From Sphingopyxis sp. MWB1 (GTDB lineage: Bacteria; Pseudomonadota; Alphaproteobacteria; Sphingomonadales; Sphingomonadaceae): 64,000 bases of DNA. Shown piece after piece: positions 42,971 to 53,329 of this stretch. Position 1 is the stretch's first letter, and each line of letters starts with the position of its first letter. The position numbers were made by a program, and so were the translations under genes. The stretch lies in NCBI RefSeq assembly GCF_000763945.1, contig NZ_JQFJ01000002.1:2469501-2533500 (forward strand). The letters run 5' to 3'. The notes under the pieces are model-generated. The model was not told the DNA's origin, made no database searches, and saw only the letters and a program-made list of their open reading frames with translations.

Positions 42971-44601
42971 CCGAAGTCGCAACCAAGCGCCGAGAGGAGG
43001 CGCGCCTGTTCGGTGGTTTCGACCCCTTCGGCGGTGGTCTTCATCCCCAGCACTTCGGCCAGGCTCTGGATGGTGCGGACGATGGCGACCTTGTCGCGAT
43101 CCTCGACCATATGTTCGACGAAGCTGCGGTCGATCTTGAGCACGTCGATCGGCAGGCGCTGGAGATAGGCGAGGTTCGAATAGCCCGTGCCGAAATCATC
43201 CATCGCGATACGGGCGTTGAGCGCCTTTAGTTCGCTGAGCACCGCCATCGCGCGGTCGGGGTCGCCGATAATCGCGCTTTCGGTCAGTTCGATCATCAGC
43301 CTTTCGCCGCCGATACCCTGAGCGGCGAGGGCGTGGCGGACCACCTGCGCCACATCGTCGCGTACAAGCTGAATCGCCGAGACATTAACCGAGACATAGC
43401 AATCGACCGGTGTGCCATTTTCACGATCCCATTCGGCGAGCATCGCCGCCGCCTTGGTAATCGCCCATTGTCCCAGCGGGACGATCAGCCCCGAATCTTC
43501 GGCAATGGGGATGAATTCGGAAGGCGAGATCGCCTTGCCCGCCTCATCATCCCAGCGTGCCAGCGCCTCGAACCCCGAAACGCGGCCCGTGGCCAGCTCG
43601 ATCAGCGGCTGAAAGGCCAGCTGCAGCCGATCCTCTTCGATCGCGCTGCGCAGCGCAGTTTCGAGGCCGAAGCGATTGTCCGACAGCATCGCTGTTTCGG
43701 GTTCGTACATTTCGATACGGTCGGTCTGCTTGGCGCGTTTGAGCGCGATTTGCGCCTGGCGAAGCTGATCGGCGATATGGGCCTTGGCATAAGGCTGGAT
43801 CGCGCAGCCGAGCGCGCAATCGACGCTGACCTTCAGTTCGCCGATGCGAAAGGGATGGTCGAAACAGCTGCGGATGCGCCGCGCCAGTTCGCGCACATCG
43901 GCGCGGCCCCCCGCAATCAACGTCGAAATGGCAAATTCATCGCCGCCGGTGCGCGCCAAAATGTCGCCGGGGCGCAAGCTGGATTTGAGACGCCGGGCGA
44001 CGGTGATGATCAACTCGTCCCCGGCCAGCGGCCCGATATGTTCATTGATCCGGCTGAAGCGCGCGAGATCGAGGAGCAATATCGCATGTTCGGTATGGGT
44101 TTCGTCAATCTCCCGCTGTTCGACCATTTCCTCAAAGCCCGCGCGGTTGGGAAGGCCGGTGAGGCTGTCGGAGACGAGTTCGCGGCGCAAATTGCGCTCG
44201 GTCATCATTTCCTGCGTGCGGTCGATGAAGGTCAGCAGGAAGATAGGGGCGGCGCCCTCTTCGTCTGCGGTGCAGGGCAATGGGCCGATGGAGCCGCGAA
44301 GATCGCGCGCCGTAATTCCCTCGCCAATCTGACAGGAAAACTCCTGGCGGTCCTCAGGCTGATTCGCAGCCCGTTCGAGCGCGGCGACGAGTGGGGGAGG
44401 AAGATGGGCAGTCGTGGGAGTAAGGCCGAGGCGGTCGAAGGCGGCATTGCTGGCATGAAGGCTGAAAAGCCCGCGCGACAGGGGGCGGATCAGAGCCGCC
44501 GGAACGGGTAGTGCGTCGATCCAGCCGACGGCTAAGATGGGCCGGTCTGAGCCGGTGCTATCAATAGGCATGACTAAGGGTTTTATGTGACCTTTCCCCA
44601 T
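42886..44601 (-). CDS. PAS-like/GGDEF/EAL bifunctional c-di-GMP protein
   Basis: 571 residues without obvious membrane segments. A PAS-like N-terminal domain (about 25-130) is followed by GGDEF (motif at 219-223, with RxxD site RPGD just before) and EAL (motif in GFEALARW, plus DDFGTGYSNL and the EGVET loop). Both catalytic motifs look intact, so cyclase and phosphodiesterase activities are possible. The start is uncertain: ATG at 44601 or 44571. It reads in the same direction as parC and converges with the CCA enzyme gene. Confidence 0.9.
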   Translation of the reverse strand: MGKGHIKPLVMPIDSTGSDRPILAVGWIDALPVPAALIRPLSRGLFSLHASNAAFDRLGLTPTTAHLPPPLVAALERAANQPEDRQEFSCQIGEGITARDLRGSIGPLPCTADEEGAAPIFLLTFIDRTQEMMTERNLRRELVSDSLTGLPNRAGFEEMVEQREIDETHTEHAILLLDLARFSRINEHIGPLAGDELIITVARRLKSSLRPGDILARTGGDEFAISTLIAGGRADVRELARRIRSCFDHPFRIGELKVSVDCALGCAIQPYAKAHIADQLRQAQIALKRAKQTDRIEMYEPETAMLSDNRFGLETALRSAIEEDRLQLAFQPLIELATGRVSGFEALARWDDEAGKAISPSEFIPIAEDSGLIVPLGQWAITKAAAMLAEWDRENGTPVDCYVSVNVSAIQLVRDDVAQVVRHALAAQGIGGERLMIELTESAIIGDPDRAMAVLSELKALNARIAMDDFGTGYSNLAYLQRLPIDVLKIDRSFVEHMVEDRDKVAIVRTIQSLAEVLGMKTTAEGVETTEQARLLSALGCDFGQGFLFARPLAPAEAIDCWRRSLTDPIF

Positions 44602-44656
44602 TGACCCATGCCTAGGGGGAGGGAAGTAAAGAAGCTGTTTATAACGGGTAAAAAAG

Positions 44657-46957
44657 TCAATCGAATCGGTTGTTTCGGGGGAATCCGGTGGGCGGCATCC
44701 GGCCCGATCCGCCGCGCGCGACGCGCCAGGGGGTCAGGTCCGTTTCGGTGCGGGTTCGCCCGCTGTCGCCGCCCATCGTCCAGCTTAATCCTTCGGCAAA
44801 GGCAAAGCTGGTGACGTCGGACAGGCCGCCGTCGCGATAGCGTTGCAGCATCACCCCCTGTCCGCGCGTCATCACCGGCACTTCGGCGAGCGGAAAGACG
44901 ACGAGCTTGCGATTTTCGCCGACCACCGCGACGCTGTCATGATCGGGCGCAAGCACGCGCACGCGCGCCAGATGCGCCTTGGGCTTCAGATTGACGACAT
45001 TGCGCCCCTTTCGCGTTTCGGCGGTGACGTCGTTCATCTGGGCGATGAAGCCATGGCCGGTCGAGGAGGCGAGGAGCAGCCGCCCTTCGGGGACGACCGG
45101 GATCATCGCGACGATGCGCGCGTCCGAATCGATATCGACCATCAGCCGAAGCGGTTCGCCAAAGCCGCGCCCACCGGGCAATTTGTCGGCGCCGACAGTG
45201 TAGAAACGCCCGTCACTGGCGGCGATGAGGAGCTTGTCGGTGGTTTGGGCATGAACGGCGAAGGCCAGTTCATCGCCTTCCTTGAATTTGAAATCGGCCC
45301 AATTTTCGGGCGTGACATGGCCGCGCTGTGCGCGAATCCAGCCGCGTTTCGACAGGATGACGGTGACGGGTTCCTTCTCGATCATCGCATCGAGCGGAAT
45401 GTCGCGTGTCGGGGCGGCCTCTGCCAAGGTGGTGCGGCGCGCGCCGATCGCGGTGTCCGGGCCATAGATAGCGCGTAGCGCGGCGAGGTCGCGTTTGAGC
45501 CGGGTGCGCTGGCGCGCCGGGCTGTCGATCAGCTTCGCCAGATCCTCGCGCTCGGCAGCGAGCGCATCCTGTTCGCGTTTCAGTTCCATTTCCTCAAGCT
45601 TGCGCAAGCTGCGCAGCCGCATGTTGAGGATCGCCTCGGCCTGCCGGTCGGTGAGGCTGAATTCGGCGATCATCACCGCCTTTGGCTCGTCTTCGGTGCG
45701 GATGATCTCGATCACCCGGTCGAGGTTGAGGAAGGCGATGAGATAGCCCGCGACCAGCTCGAGCCGGTCGTCGATCTTGCCGATGCGATGTTCGGCGCGG
45801 CGCACAAGGACAATGATCTGATGCTGGAGCCATTCGGTGAGAAGCTGATGCAGCCCCATCACCTTTGGCGTGCGCGTTGCGTCCAGAACATTGAGATTGA
45901 GCCCGAAACGATTTTCAAGGTCGCTGAGCCGGTACAGGCTTTCCTTGAGCACGTCGGGATCGACATTGCGGCTTTTGGGGACGAGGACGATGCGCAGATC
46001 CTCGGCGCTTTCGTCGCGCACATCGTCGAGGATCGGCAATTTCTTGTCGGCAATAAGCTGGGCGATCTGTTCGATCAGTTTGCCCTTGGCGACCCCATAG
46101 GGGATTTCGCTGACCACAAGCTGCCAGGTGCCGCCGGCGAGCTTTTCAATCCCCGTTTCTTCCCAGGCGCCATCTTCGCCCCGGCCAGTGGAAAAGCGCG
46201 CACGGACGCGGAAACTGCCGCGGCCGGTTTCATAGGCATGGGCGATAGTTTCGGCGCTGTCGGCCAAAATGCCGCCGGTGGGAAAATCCGGGCCCCGGAC
46301 ATGGGCGAGCAGCTCGGAAAGCTCGGCCTTGGGATTGTCGATGAGCAGAAGCGCGGCGTCAATCACCTCGGCGGCATTGTGCGGCGGGATGTTCGTCGCC
46401 ATGCCGACAGCAATGCCGCTGGAGCCATTGGCAAGCAGATTGGGGAAGAGGCCGGGCATGATCTCCGGCTCTTCATCCTCACCATTATAGGTGGGGCGGA
46501 AATCGACCGTGCCTTCGTCAAGGCCCTGCATCAGATCGACCGCAACGCGCGTCAGCCGCGCCTCTGTATAGCGATAGGCCGCGGCATTATCGCCGTCGAT
46601 ATTGCCGAAATTGCCCTGGCCGTCGACAAGCGGATAGCGCAGCGAAAAATCCTGCGCGAGCCGGACCATCGCATCGTAAACGGCGGTGTCGCCATGCGGG
46701 TGGAATTTACCGATGACATCGCCGACGACGCGCGCCGATTTCTTGTACCCCTGGCCCGGGTCGAGGCGCATCGACCGCATCGCCCACAAGAGGCGGCGGT
46801 GAACCGGCTTTAACCCGTCGCGCAGATCGGGAAGCGAGCGCGCGGTGATCGTCGACAGCGCATAGACAAGATAGCGTTCGGACAGCGCGCTGTCGAACCT
46901 GGTGTCTATGCTGTCGCCGGGGGCCGAAGGAAGATGATCGTCGATATCGTTCGCCAT
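44657..46957 (-). CDS. parC: DNA topoisomerase IV subunit A
   Basis: 766 residues from ATG 46957 (an in-frame ATG at 46990 is an alternative). The breakage-reunion domain has [13 protein letters not shown] and the catalytic Tyr130 in [10 protein letters not shown], with Thr91/Asp95 in the quinolone-determining region. The C-terminal part is the beta-propeller DNA-wrapping domain. It decatenates daughter chromosomes with ParE, which is not in this window. It diverges from the ferredoxin reductase gene. Confidence 0.95.
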   Translation of the reverse strand: MANDIDDHLPSAPGDSIDTRFDSALSERYLVYALSTITARSLPDLRDGLKPVHRRLLWAMRSMRLDPGQGYKKSARVVGDVIGKFHPHGDTAVYDAMVRLAQDFSLRYPLVDGQGNFGNIDGDNAAAYRYTEARLTRVAVDLMQGLDEGTVDFRPTYNGEDEEPEIMPGLFPNLLANGSSGIAVGMATNIPPHNAAEVIDAALLLIDNPKAELSELLAHVRGPDFPTGGILADSAETIAHAYETGRGSFRVRARFSTGRGEDGAWEETGIEKLAGGTWQLVVSEIPYGVAKGKLIEQIAQLIADKKLPILDDVRDESAEDLRIVLVPKSRNVDPDVLKESLYRLSDLENRFGLNLNVLDATRTPKVMGLHQLLTEWLQHQIIVLVRRAEHRIGKIDDRLELVAGYLIAFLNLDRVIEIIRTEDEPKAVMIAEFSLTDRQAEAILNMRLRSLRKLEEMELKREQDALAAEREDLAKLIDSPARQRTRLKRDLAALRAIYGPDTAIGARRTTLAEAAPTRDIPLDAMIEKEPVTVILSKRGWIRAQRGHVTPENWADFKFKEGDELAFAVHAQTTDKLLIAASDGRFYTVGADKLPGGRGFGEPLRLMVDIDSDARIVAMIPVVPEGRLLLASSTGHGFIAQMNDVTAETRKGRNVVNLKPKAHLARVRVLAPDHDSVAVVGENRKLVVFPLAEVPVMTRGQGVMLQRYRDGGLSDVTSFAFAEGLSWTMGGDSGRTRTETDLTPWRVARGGSGRMPPTGFPRNNRFD

Positions 46958-47129
46958 TGCCGCGCGGCGATAGCAAGGCTGGGTCGCCATGGCAAAGATG
47001 TATCGGGGGGGTTGGCGAGACGGCTTTGCATTACCATATGCGCCGCGACGGTGCTGGGAATTATTGCAATTAAATCGCAATAGCGTATAAGCGCCGCCAT
47101 ATTCTCTCTCCCTGTTCAGGATATTTTGC

Positions 47130-47948
47130 ATGAGCGATCGTATCGCCGAAGCCGCCAAGCTGGCCCCTTCCGCGGCGTTGACTGTCGAGGAGGTGCTGAA
47201 AGTGCGGCACTGGAACGAACATTTGTTCAGCTTTTCGATCAGCCGTCCGGCCAGTTTTCGCTTCCGCTCGGGCGAATTTGTCATGATCGGCCTGCCCGGC
47301 GGCGAAGGGCGGCCCTTGCTGCGCGCCTATTCGATCGCCAGCCCCGCCTATGCCGATGAGCTGGAATTTCTGTCGATCAAGGTGCCCGACGGGCCGCTGA
47401 CCTCGCGCCTTCAGAAAATCCAGCCCGGCGACCCCCTTTATCTGGGGCGCAAGCCGACGGGGACGCTGGTTGCCGATGCGCTGCTGCCCGGCAAACGCCT
47501 GTTCATGCTGTCAACGGGGACGGGGCTTGCCCCCTTCCTCAGCCTCGCGCGTGACCCCGATATTTACGATCGCTTCGACCAGGTGCAGATCGTCCATTGC
47601 GTGCGGCAGGTCAGCGACCTGGCCTATCGCGACGAGCTGGAAAGCCAGCTTGCGGGCGATCCGCTGGTGCAGGATCAGGCGCTGCTGCAATTTCACTATC
47701 TGCCCACCGTCACGCGCGAATCCTTTCGCAACGAAGGACGAATCGACGCGCTGATCGATTCGGGGCGACTGTTCGGCCATCCGCTGAGCGGACCTGCGCA
47801 GTTCGATCCCGCGACCGATCGCATCATGATGTGCGGCAGCATGGCGATGATCCGCGACCTTGGCGCGCGATTCGAGGCGCTGGGCTTTACCGAAGGCTCG
47901 AATGCTTCGCCCGGCGACTATGTGATCGAGCGTGCCTTCGTCGGATAG
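47130..47948 (+). CDS. fpr: Ferredoxin--NADP reductase
   Basis: 272 residues. FAD-binding RAYSIASP and FLSIKVPDGPLTSRL, NADP-binding LSTGTGLAPFLSLARDP and the C terminus DYVIERAFVG typical of the Fpr subfamily. It passes electrons between NADPH and ferredoxin or flavodoxin, often for oxidative-stress defence. It lies divergent from parC over about 170 bp with no other gene. Confidence 0.94.
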   Translation: MSDRIAEAAKLAPSAALTVEEVLKVRHWNEHLFSFSISRPASFRFRSGEFVMIGLPGGEGRPLLRAYSIASPAYADELEFLSIKVPDGPLTSRLQKIQPGDPLYLGRKPTGTLVADALLPGKRLFMLSTGTGLAPFLSLARDPDIYDRFDQVQIVHCVRQVSDLAYRDELESQLAGDPLVQDQALLQFHYLPTVTRESFRNEGRIDALIDSGRLFGHPLSGPAQFDPATDRIMMCGSMAMIRDLGARFEALGFTEGSNASPGDYVIERAFVG

Positions 47949-47995
47949 CGGCGGCGTCCTCTTTTCAGGCGCGCATCGCTGCGCCATGAAGGGAC

Positions 47996-48406
47996 ATGGC
48001 GAAGCGACAATCGGGCGATGAAGGACTGGGCGCGGCAATCGTGCCCGCCGATGCGGCAGCACTGGGCGATGCCCCGCGTCTCCGTGCGATATTGACCGAG
48101 GCGGCGCGCGAAGGGCGCAGCGTCAGCTATTCGGAAATACTGGGCGAACTGGGCTTTCGCTTTACCCGGCCCAAGATGCGCGCGCTTTGCAAGACGCTGG
48201 GCGAGGTCGACCGATTGTGCGCGGCGGACGGCGAGCCTGATTTGGCCGTGCTGGTGGTGCGCGAGAGCGACCGGCTGCCCGGGCAAGGCTGGTGGGTCGG
48301 TGGCACTGCGCTGATGCTCGGCTATGAGGGGCCGTGGGAAGGCGCGGAGGCGACGAAATTCATTCGGGCGCAGCAGCAATTGGCCTTTGATTATTGGGCG
48401 CGATGA
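47996..48406 (+). CDS. Conserved-looking hypothetical protein
   Basis: 136 residues with GAAGGGAC before ATG 47996. The body reads as a small alpha/beta or winged-helix domain: RLRAILTEAAREGRSVSYSEILGELGFRFTRPKMRALCKTLGEVDRL, then LAVLVVRESDRLPGQGWWVGG. The SYSEILGELG and RPKMRALCKTL stretches look like a DNA-binding helix pair, but no family is assigned. It follows fpr after 47 nt and may be co-transcribed with it. Confidence 0.72.
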   Translation: MAKRQSGDEGLGAAIVPADAAALGDAPRLRAILTEAAREGRSVSYSEILGELGFRFTRPKMRALCKTLGEVDRLCAADGEPDLAVLVVRESDRLPGQGWWVGGTALMLGYEGPWEGAEATKFIRAQQQLAFDYWAR

Positions 48407-48429
48407 TGGGCCTGTCCGCCTGGAGCCAT

Positions 48430-48456
48430 TCTCCGCGCCTCCGCGCCTCCGCGTGA
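48430..48456. repeat. CTCCGCGCCTCCGCG direct repeat
   Basis: CTCCGCGCCTCCGCGCCTCC is a short tandem of a 9-bp unit in the gap between convergent genes. Its complement, GGAGGCGCGGAGGCGCGG, reappears inside the prohead protease frame at about 60.16-60.24 kb. Confidence 0.7.
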
Positions 48457-48496
48457 AACCAGAGCCTTGCGGGCTTTATCCCGTTCCTGTCGATGG

Positions 48497-50101
48497 TCAG
48501 GGCGCGGCTGGGGGTGGGAGTTCGATTTCGCGGTCGATGCCGATGGCGTTGAGGAAATGGGGGTCGTGGCTGACGATGAGCAGCGCGCCGTCATAGGCGG
48601 CGAGGCCTTCCTCGACCGCGGCGAGCGAATCGAGGTCGAGATGATTGGTCGGCTCGTCGAGCAAAAGCAGCATCGGCGGGGTGGGCGCGCCGAGGGTGCA
48701 GGCGAGCGCGGCGCGCAGCATCTGGCCGCCGCTGAGGTGCGCGACCCGGGCGTCGGCGGATGCGGCGCGGAAGCGGAAACGGGCGAGGGCGGCGCGGCAT
48801 TGATTATTGGTCGTGCCGGGATTGAGCGCGCGGAAATTTTCGGCGATCGACAGCGTGGGGTCAAGCAGCGAGAGCGTCTGGTCGAAAAAGGCGTAAGGGA
48901 CCGCGATGCGCGCACTGCCGCGCCAAGGGGTGAGCCGTCCCGCCGCAAGCGCGAGCAAGGTCGACTTGCCCGAACCATTGGGTCCGGCGAGCGCAACCCG
49001 TTCGGGCCCCTCCATTACCAGGCTGATGTCGCGGAAAAGCGGACGAGCGGGCTTATAGCCGAAGCGGACATGGTCAAGCATCAGCACGCGGCGCGTTGCG
49101 GGCAGGCCGGTCGGAGGCAGCGCGACGGCGAGCGGGTCGATATGGTCGATCCGGCCTGATGCCTCCGCCAGTCTTTCGGCGGCCTCGGCCTGTTGGCGCT
49201 GGGCGAGCCGCTGCGCGGCGCCGGCGCTTTCCTCCGCCCGGCGCTTTTGCTGGCCGAGCCAGATGCGCGGCATATCGCCCCCGGCGGCCATGCGGCGCCC
49301 GCTGCCGTCGCGGCGCGCCTGACGTTCGCGCGCAACCTGGGTTCGGCGCTGAACGGTAGCGAGCTGCTTCTCGGCCTCTGCCAGCGCTTGTGCGTCGGCG
49401 GCCTGTTCGACCTTTTTCTGCGCGCGATAGGCGCTCCATCCGCCGCCATAGCGGCGCGCGCCCAGCGTGGTGAGTTCGACGATGGCGTCCATTTCCTCAA
49501 GCAGTTCGCGGTCGTGGCTGACAACCAGTGCGCCGCCGCGCCAATCGCGCAAGAGCGCGTGAACTGCGGCGCGTCCCTCGCGGTCGAGATTATTGGTCGG
49601 CTCGTCGAGGAGGAGGAAGTCGGGGGCGCTAAACATGGCGGCCGCAAGCGCGGCGCGCGTGCGCTGGCCCCCCGACAGCGCGGCGAGCGGGGTGTCGGGC
49701 GCGAGCGGCGGCAGACCGGTGGCGGTGAGCGCCTCGGCGATGCGTGCCTCCAGCATCCAGTCGGCGGCGGCGAGATCGTCGGCACTGGCGGCGCCGGCCT
49801 CTGCCCTTTGCAGCAGGGTGAGGGCGGGGCGAGCGGCGAAGAGGTCGGCAATCTGGTCGCCGGGTTCGGACTGGACCGACTGGTGCAGCATGGCAAGGCG
49901 GCCCGCGACGCTGACATGCCCCGCGGCGGGGGTGAGCGTGCCAGCGATCAGGCCGAGCAGCGTCGTTTTACCGACACCATTGCGTCCGACAAGGCCGGTG
50001 CGCTCGCGCGCAAATTGAAGGTCTAGGCCCGAAAGGACCGGGGTGCCGTCAGGCGTGGACCAGTGAAGATTGGCAAGGGTGATCGAGGGATGGGCAGGCA
50101 T
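48497..50101 (-). CDS. ABC-F family ATPase
   Basis: 534 residues from ATG 50101 (a frame eight codons longer is possible). Two nucleotide-binding domains: Walker A GRNGVGKTTLLG and GPNGSGKSTLLA, signatures LSGGQRTRAAL and LSGGQMLRAAL, Walker B plus Glu LLLDEPTNNLD and LLLDEPTNHLD. No membrane segment, so a soluble ABC-F protein acting on ribosomes or in resistance; the linker (KQLATVQRRTQVARERQ) is Arg-rich. Exact subgroup unclear. Confidence 0.93.
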   Translation of the reverse strand: MPAHPSITLANLHWSTPDGTPVLSGLDLQFARERTGLVGRNGVGKTTLLGLIAGTLTPAAGHVSVAGRLAMLHQSVQSEPGDQIADLFAARPALTLLQRAEAGAASADDLAAADWMLEARIAEALTATGLPPLAPDTPLAALSGGQRTRAALAAAMFSAPDFLLLDEPTNNLDREGRAAVHALLRDWRGGALVVSHDRELLEEMDAIVELTTLGARRYGGGWSAYRAQKKVEQAADAQALAEAEKQLATVQRRTQVARERQARRDGSGRRMAAGGDMPRIWLGQQKRRAEESAGAAQRLAQRQQAEAAERLAEASGRIDHIDPLAVALPPTGLPATRRVLMLDHVRFGYKPARPLFRDISLVMEGPERVALAGPNGSGKSTLLALAAGRLTPWRGSARIAVPYAFFDQTLSLLDPTLSIAENFRALNPGTTNNQCRAALARFRFRAASADARVAHLSGGQMLRAALACTLGAPTPPMLLLLDEPTNHLDLDSLAAVEEGLAAYDGALLIVSHDPHFLNAIGIDREIELPPPAAP

Positions 50102-50298
50102 GGACAAGGGCTTTCGCAGTAGCAAGGCAGGCGGGCTTTGCGGTCGGAAGCATGTCCATGGCTGTCATCCTTTGGTGATGGGAGCGCGGCGGGCGCGGGC
50201 CCCGCAAGAAGCGGGGACGGTGGGCGTTTAGCAGTTTTTTCGGCTTTTGGCGAGATGGGGCGGCGGGCGCGCGGCGGTCCTTTGCCGATGGCTGGAGA

Positions 50299-50337
50299 TT
50301 GCTTCGCCCGGCTTTCGCCGGGCTCGCAATGACGGGG
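50299..50337. repeat. Palindromic repeat, GCCCGGC-TTTC-GCCGGGC family
   Basis: GCCCGGC (50306-50312), loop TTTC, GCCGGGC (50317-50323), flanked by GGAGATTGCTTC before and TCGCAATGACG after. An almost identical copy lies at 55999-56041. A second, distinct REP family of this chromosome. Confidence 0.85.
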
Positions 50338-50341
50338 GGCT

Positions 50342-51625
50342 TCAGGCGGTCGGTCCCTTGTCGGGGGCGGCGAGCGAGGCGGCGCCGGAGGCGAAGAGCG
50401 CACGCATGTCGCGGCCGCCGGGTTCCTGAAACACGCCAAGATAAAATTCGGGCAGGATGGCGAGCATATGGTCAAAAATATCCGACTGGATCTGCTCATA
50501 ATCGGCCCAGACCGTGGTGGCGGTAAAGCAATAGATTTCGAGCGGCAGCCCCTGCGCCGTGGGTTCGAGTTGCCGGACGAGCAAGGTCATATCCTGCGCC
50601 AGCCGCGGATGCGCGCGCAAATAGGCGTAAACATAGGCGCGGAAGGTGCCGATATTGGTGACGCGCCGCGCGTTGACGGGATCGCGCCCCTCTTTTTCCA
50701 GCCGGGCGTTCCATTCGCCGAGCTCATTTTCCTTGTCGGCCAGATAGGCGTCGAGAAGGTGGAAGCGGCGCAGCGCCTGTTTTTCATCGGCGGTCAGAAA
50801 GCGGATGCTGCTCTGGTCGATCTGGAGCGCGCGCTTGATCCGCCGCCCGCCCGATTCGGACATGCCGCGCCAATTTTTGAAACTGTCCGAAATCAGCCGG
50901 TGTGTCGGGATGGTCGTGATCGTCTTGTCCCAATTCTGCACCTTCACGGTGTGCAGCGCGATGTCGATCACATCGCCATCGGCATCGAGCGCGGGCATGG
51001 CGATCCAATCGCCGACGCGCAGCATGTCGTTCGAGGTCAGCTGGACCGAAGCGACGAGCGACAGGATCGTATCCTTGAACACCAGCATGACGACCGCGGC
51101 CATCGCGCCGAGGCCCGAAAGGAGGATGAGCGGCGACTGGTCCATCAGCGCCGCGCCGATCAATATGGCGGCGCCCGAATAGAGGCCGATCTTCAGAAGC
51201 TGAATATAGCCCTTGATCGGGCGGCTCGCGGCATCGGCGGCGCGCTGATTATAGATTGCATTCCCCAGCGTCAGCGCCTTGCTGATCGCCATGGCGACGA
51301 ACAGGATGATCGAGGCGGCGACCACATTGGAAATCAGCGTGACAAGGGGCGCTGGGAGGTGGGGAACCGCTGATATGCCGTTCGAGATGATGATCGCCGG
51401 GACGACATGGGCGAGCCGGGCGGCAATCGGCAGCGGGGTCGGTCCGTCGTGGGGCAGCCAGCGCCGCGCGATGCGCAGGATGACATGTTTGACGACGAAA
51501 TTGCCGATCCAGGCGAGGCCGAACAAAATGGCGAGCCCGACGAGCGCTTCGCCCCAAGGCGGAAGATGCTCCAGAAAAGGGAGGTCGAGCGTTGTGGCCA
51601 GAGTTTCGGTCGTGATATTGCGCAT
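50342..51625 (-). CDS. YbdG/MscM-like mechanosensitive channel
   Basis: 427 residues. Several N-terminal membrane helices (ALVGLAILFGLAWIGNFVV, PAIIISNGISAVPHL, ASIILFVAMAISKAL, YSGAAILIGAAL) lead into the MscS core with LLSGLGAMAAVVMLVFKDTILSLVASVQL and a beta domain (GDWIAMPALDADGDVIDIAL). The long C-terminal domain and the DWIAMP block match the YbdG type, which protects against mild hypoosmotic shock. It is the second mechanosensitive channel in this window. Confidence 0.92.
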   Translation of the reverse strand: MRNITTETLATTLDLPFLEHLPPWGEALVGLAILFGLAWIGNFVVKHVILRIARRWLPHDGPTPLPIAARLAHVVPAIIISNGISAVPHLPAPLVTLISNVVAASIILFVAMAISKALTLGNAIYNQRAADAASRPIKGYIQLLKIGLYSGAAILIGAALMDQSPLILLSGLGAMAAVVMLVFKDTILSLVASVQLTSNDMLRVGDWIAMPALDADGDVIDIALHTVKVQNWDKTITTIPTHRLISDSFKNWRGMSESGGRRIKRALQIDQSSIRFLTADEKQALRRFHLLDAYLADKENELGEWNARLEKEGRDPVNARRVTNIGTFRAYVYAYLRAHPRLAQDMTLLVRQLEPTAQGLPLEIYCFTATTVWADYEQIQSDIFDHMLAILPEFYLGVFQEPGGRDMRALFASGAASLAAPDKGPTA

Positions 51626-51846
51626 GGCGAGCCCGGGACGGTGGGCGTCTCCTTTTCCTATTGAACGATGACGGATGTGATTTGCGGCGCGAAACTGCCG
51701 ATTGAGGGCGCGTCTGTCAAACCTTCATCCTGCCCCACGAACCCAAGTCGGGCGGGTGGGCATTTCGTCCAATTGCTTTGGTCCCCGGCTTTCCTAAACG
51801 GCGGCATGTTAATATGGGGTGTCAGCCCGAGAAGGATTTTCCCGTC
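51626..51846. promoter_or_regulatory. Divergent promoter region, channel gene / DUF983 gene
   Basis: 221 bp between divergent genes. No clear dyad, repeat or consensus promoter could be read; presumably it holds both promoters. Confidence 0.4.
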
Positions 51847-52362
51847 ATGCCGCCAGCCGCCCCCGACCCTGCGCCCCCGCCGATGGCCGGGAAGGAAACG
51901 GTGAGGCCGGAGATTGTCGAGGCCGTGGTGACAGAGGATGCGCGCGCCAAATGGCGGTGGATTTTTGAAGCAGGCTGGCGTGGGCGCTGCCCGCAATGCG
52001 GCGAGGGACGGATGTTTCGCCGCTGGTTGAAAGTGGCCGACCGGTGCGAGGTTTGCGGGCTGGATTATGATTTTGCGGCGCCGGATGATGGGCCGGCTTT
52101 TTTTTCGCTGTGTTTTATCGCCTTTCCGCTGTTGTTTCTGGTCGTGTGGTTCGAGGTGGCGCTGGAGCCTGCATGGTGGGCGCATCTGATCATTTCGGCG
52201 CCGCTGATGATCGTGCCGTGCCTGCTGGCGCTGCATCCGATCAAGGGATGGCTGGTCGCCTCGCAATATGTGAACAAGGCGCAGGAGGCGGGAACCGATG
52301 CCTTGTGGGCCGAAATGCATGCGCGGGCGAAGCGGGCGAAGGACGCGCCGAGCGGGGAATGA
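51847..52362 (+). CDS. DUF983 membrane protein with zinc ribbon
   Basis: 171 residues from ATG 51847; in-frame ATGs at 51814 and 51883 are alternatives. A four-Cys zinc ribbon (GRCPQCGEGRMF ... DRCEVCGLDYDF) precedes two membrane helices (FFSLCFIAFPLLFLVVWFEV, LIISAPLMIVPCLLALHP). DUF983 proteins are often near cytochrome oxidase assembly genes but are poorly understood. It precedes the oxygenase gene on the same strand. Confidence 0.88.
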   Translation: MPPAAPDPAPPPMAGKETVRPEIVEAVVTEDARAKWRWIFEAGWRGRCPQCGEGRMFRRWLKVADRCEVCGLDYDFAAPDDGPAFFSLCFIAFPLLFLVVWFEVALEPAWWAHLIISAPLMIVPCLLALHPIKGWLVASQYVNKAQEAGTDALWAEMHARAKRAKDAPSGE

Positions 52363-52427
52363 AGGCGCGGCTTTGACCGCAAGAAACGGGGCGCGGCGCG
52401 CGACAGGGGCGTGGCAGCAGGCGGGGC

Positions 52428-53189
52428 ATGACATCTGCTGAACCCGCTTCTTTCCCCGACCCGCAATTTTCCACCGGCCAAGCGGCCTTGCCCGCGCGGA
52501 TCGCCGCCATCGACTGGCCAGCGGTGGCCGAGGCGCTCGACGCGCACGGCTGGGCGCTGGTCCCCGGCCTGCTCGATGCCGAAGCCTGCACGGCGCTGGC
52601 GGCGCTTTACGGGCAGGAGGCAGGCTTTCGCAGCCGCGTGCATATGGCGCGCCACGGTTTCGGGCGCGGCGAATATCGCTATTTCGCCTATCCGCTGCCG
52701 CCGCTGGTGCAGTTGCTCCGCGCGGCGCTTTACCCGCCGCTGGCCAAGGTAGCGAACCGCTGGGCGGCGCGGCTGGGGCAGGCGGCGGATTTTCCTGCCG
52801 ACCATGACGCCTATGCCGCGCGCTGTCATGCGGCGGGCCAGAGGCGGCCGACGCCGCTGCTGCTGCGCTATGGCCCCGGCGATTATAATTGCCTGCACCA
52901 GGATCTTTATGGCGCGCTCGCCTTTCCCTTGCAGGCGGCGCTGCTGCTGTCCGCGCCGGGAAGCGATTTCACCGGCGGCGAGTTCATCCTGACCGAACAG
53001 CGCCCGCGCATGCAATCGCGCGCCAGCGTCGTGCCGCTGGGGCAGGGCGATGCGGTGATTTTTGCGGTGAACCAGCGCCCGGTGCGCGGCACGCGCGGTG
53101 ATTACCGCGTGACGATGCGCCACGGGGTAAGCGAAGTGCGAAGCGGCGCGCGGCACACGCTGGGGGTGATCTTTCACGATGCGGCGTGA
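52428..53189 (+). CDS. 2OG-Fe(II) oxygenase (prolyl-4-hydroxylase-like)
   Basis: 253 residues. LLRYGPGDYNCLHQDLYG holds the HxD iron ligands, PLGQGDAVIFAV follows, and RHTLGVIFHDA carries the distal His/Arg region for 2-oxoglutarate. An N-terminal helical part (IDWPAVAEALDAHGWALVPGLL) precedes the fold. A probable hydroxylase with unknown substrate. A REP cluster follows the stop. Confidence 0.88.
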   Translation: MTSAEPASFPDPQFSTGQAALPARIAAIDWPAVAEALDAHGWALVPGLLDAEACTALAALYGQEAGFRSRVHMARHGFGRGEYRYFAYPLPPLVQLLRAALYPPLAKVANRWAARLGQAADFPADHDAYAARCHAAGQRRPTPLLLRYGPGDYNCLHQDLYGALAFPLQAALLLSAPGSDFTGGEFILTEQRPRMQSRASVVPLGQGDAVIFAVNQRPVRGTRGDYRVTMRHGVSEVRSGARHTLGVIFHDAA

Positions 53190-53213
53190 GGGGGGATGCG
53201 CGTCGTTGCGGGG

Positions 53214-53290
53214 ATGGACCCCGGATCAAGTCCGGGGTGACGAAGTGGGGAGGGAAGGCGAGCCCCGTATCAAGTCCGGGGTGACGATGG
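53214..53290. repeat. Two GATCAAGTCCGGGGTGACGA-type REPs
   Basis: Copies at about 53216-53244 (full palindrome plus TGACGA tail) and 53263-53287 (half-site ATCAAGTCCGGG plus TGACGA), in the gap between the oxygenase and the MerR gene. Confidence 0.85.
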
Positions 53291-53329
53291 TGGGGGCGGT
53301 GGGTGCGGCCCGGGGCAAACCCTTCACCC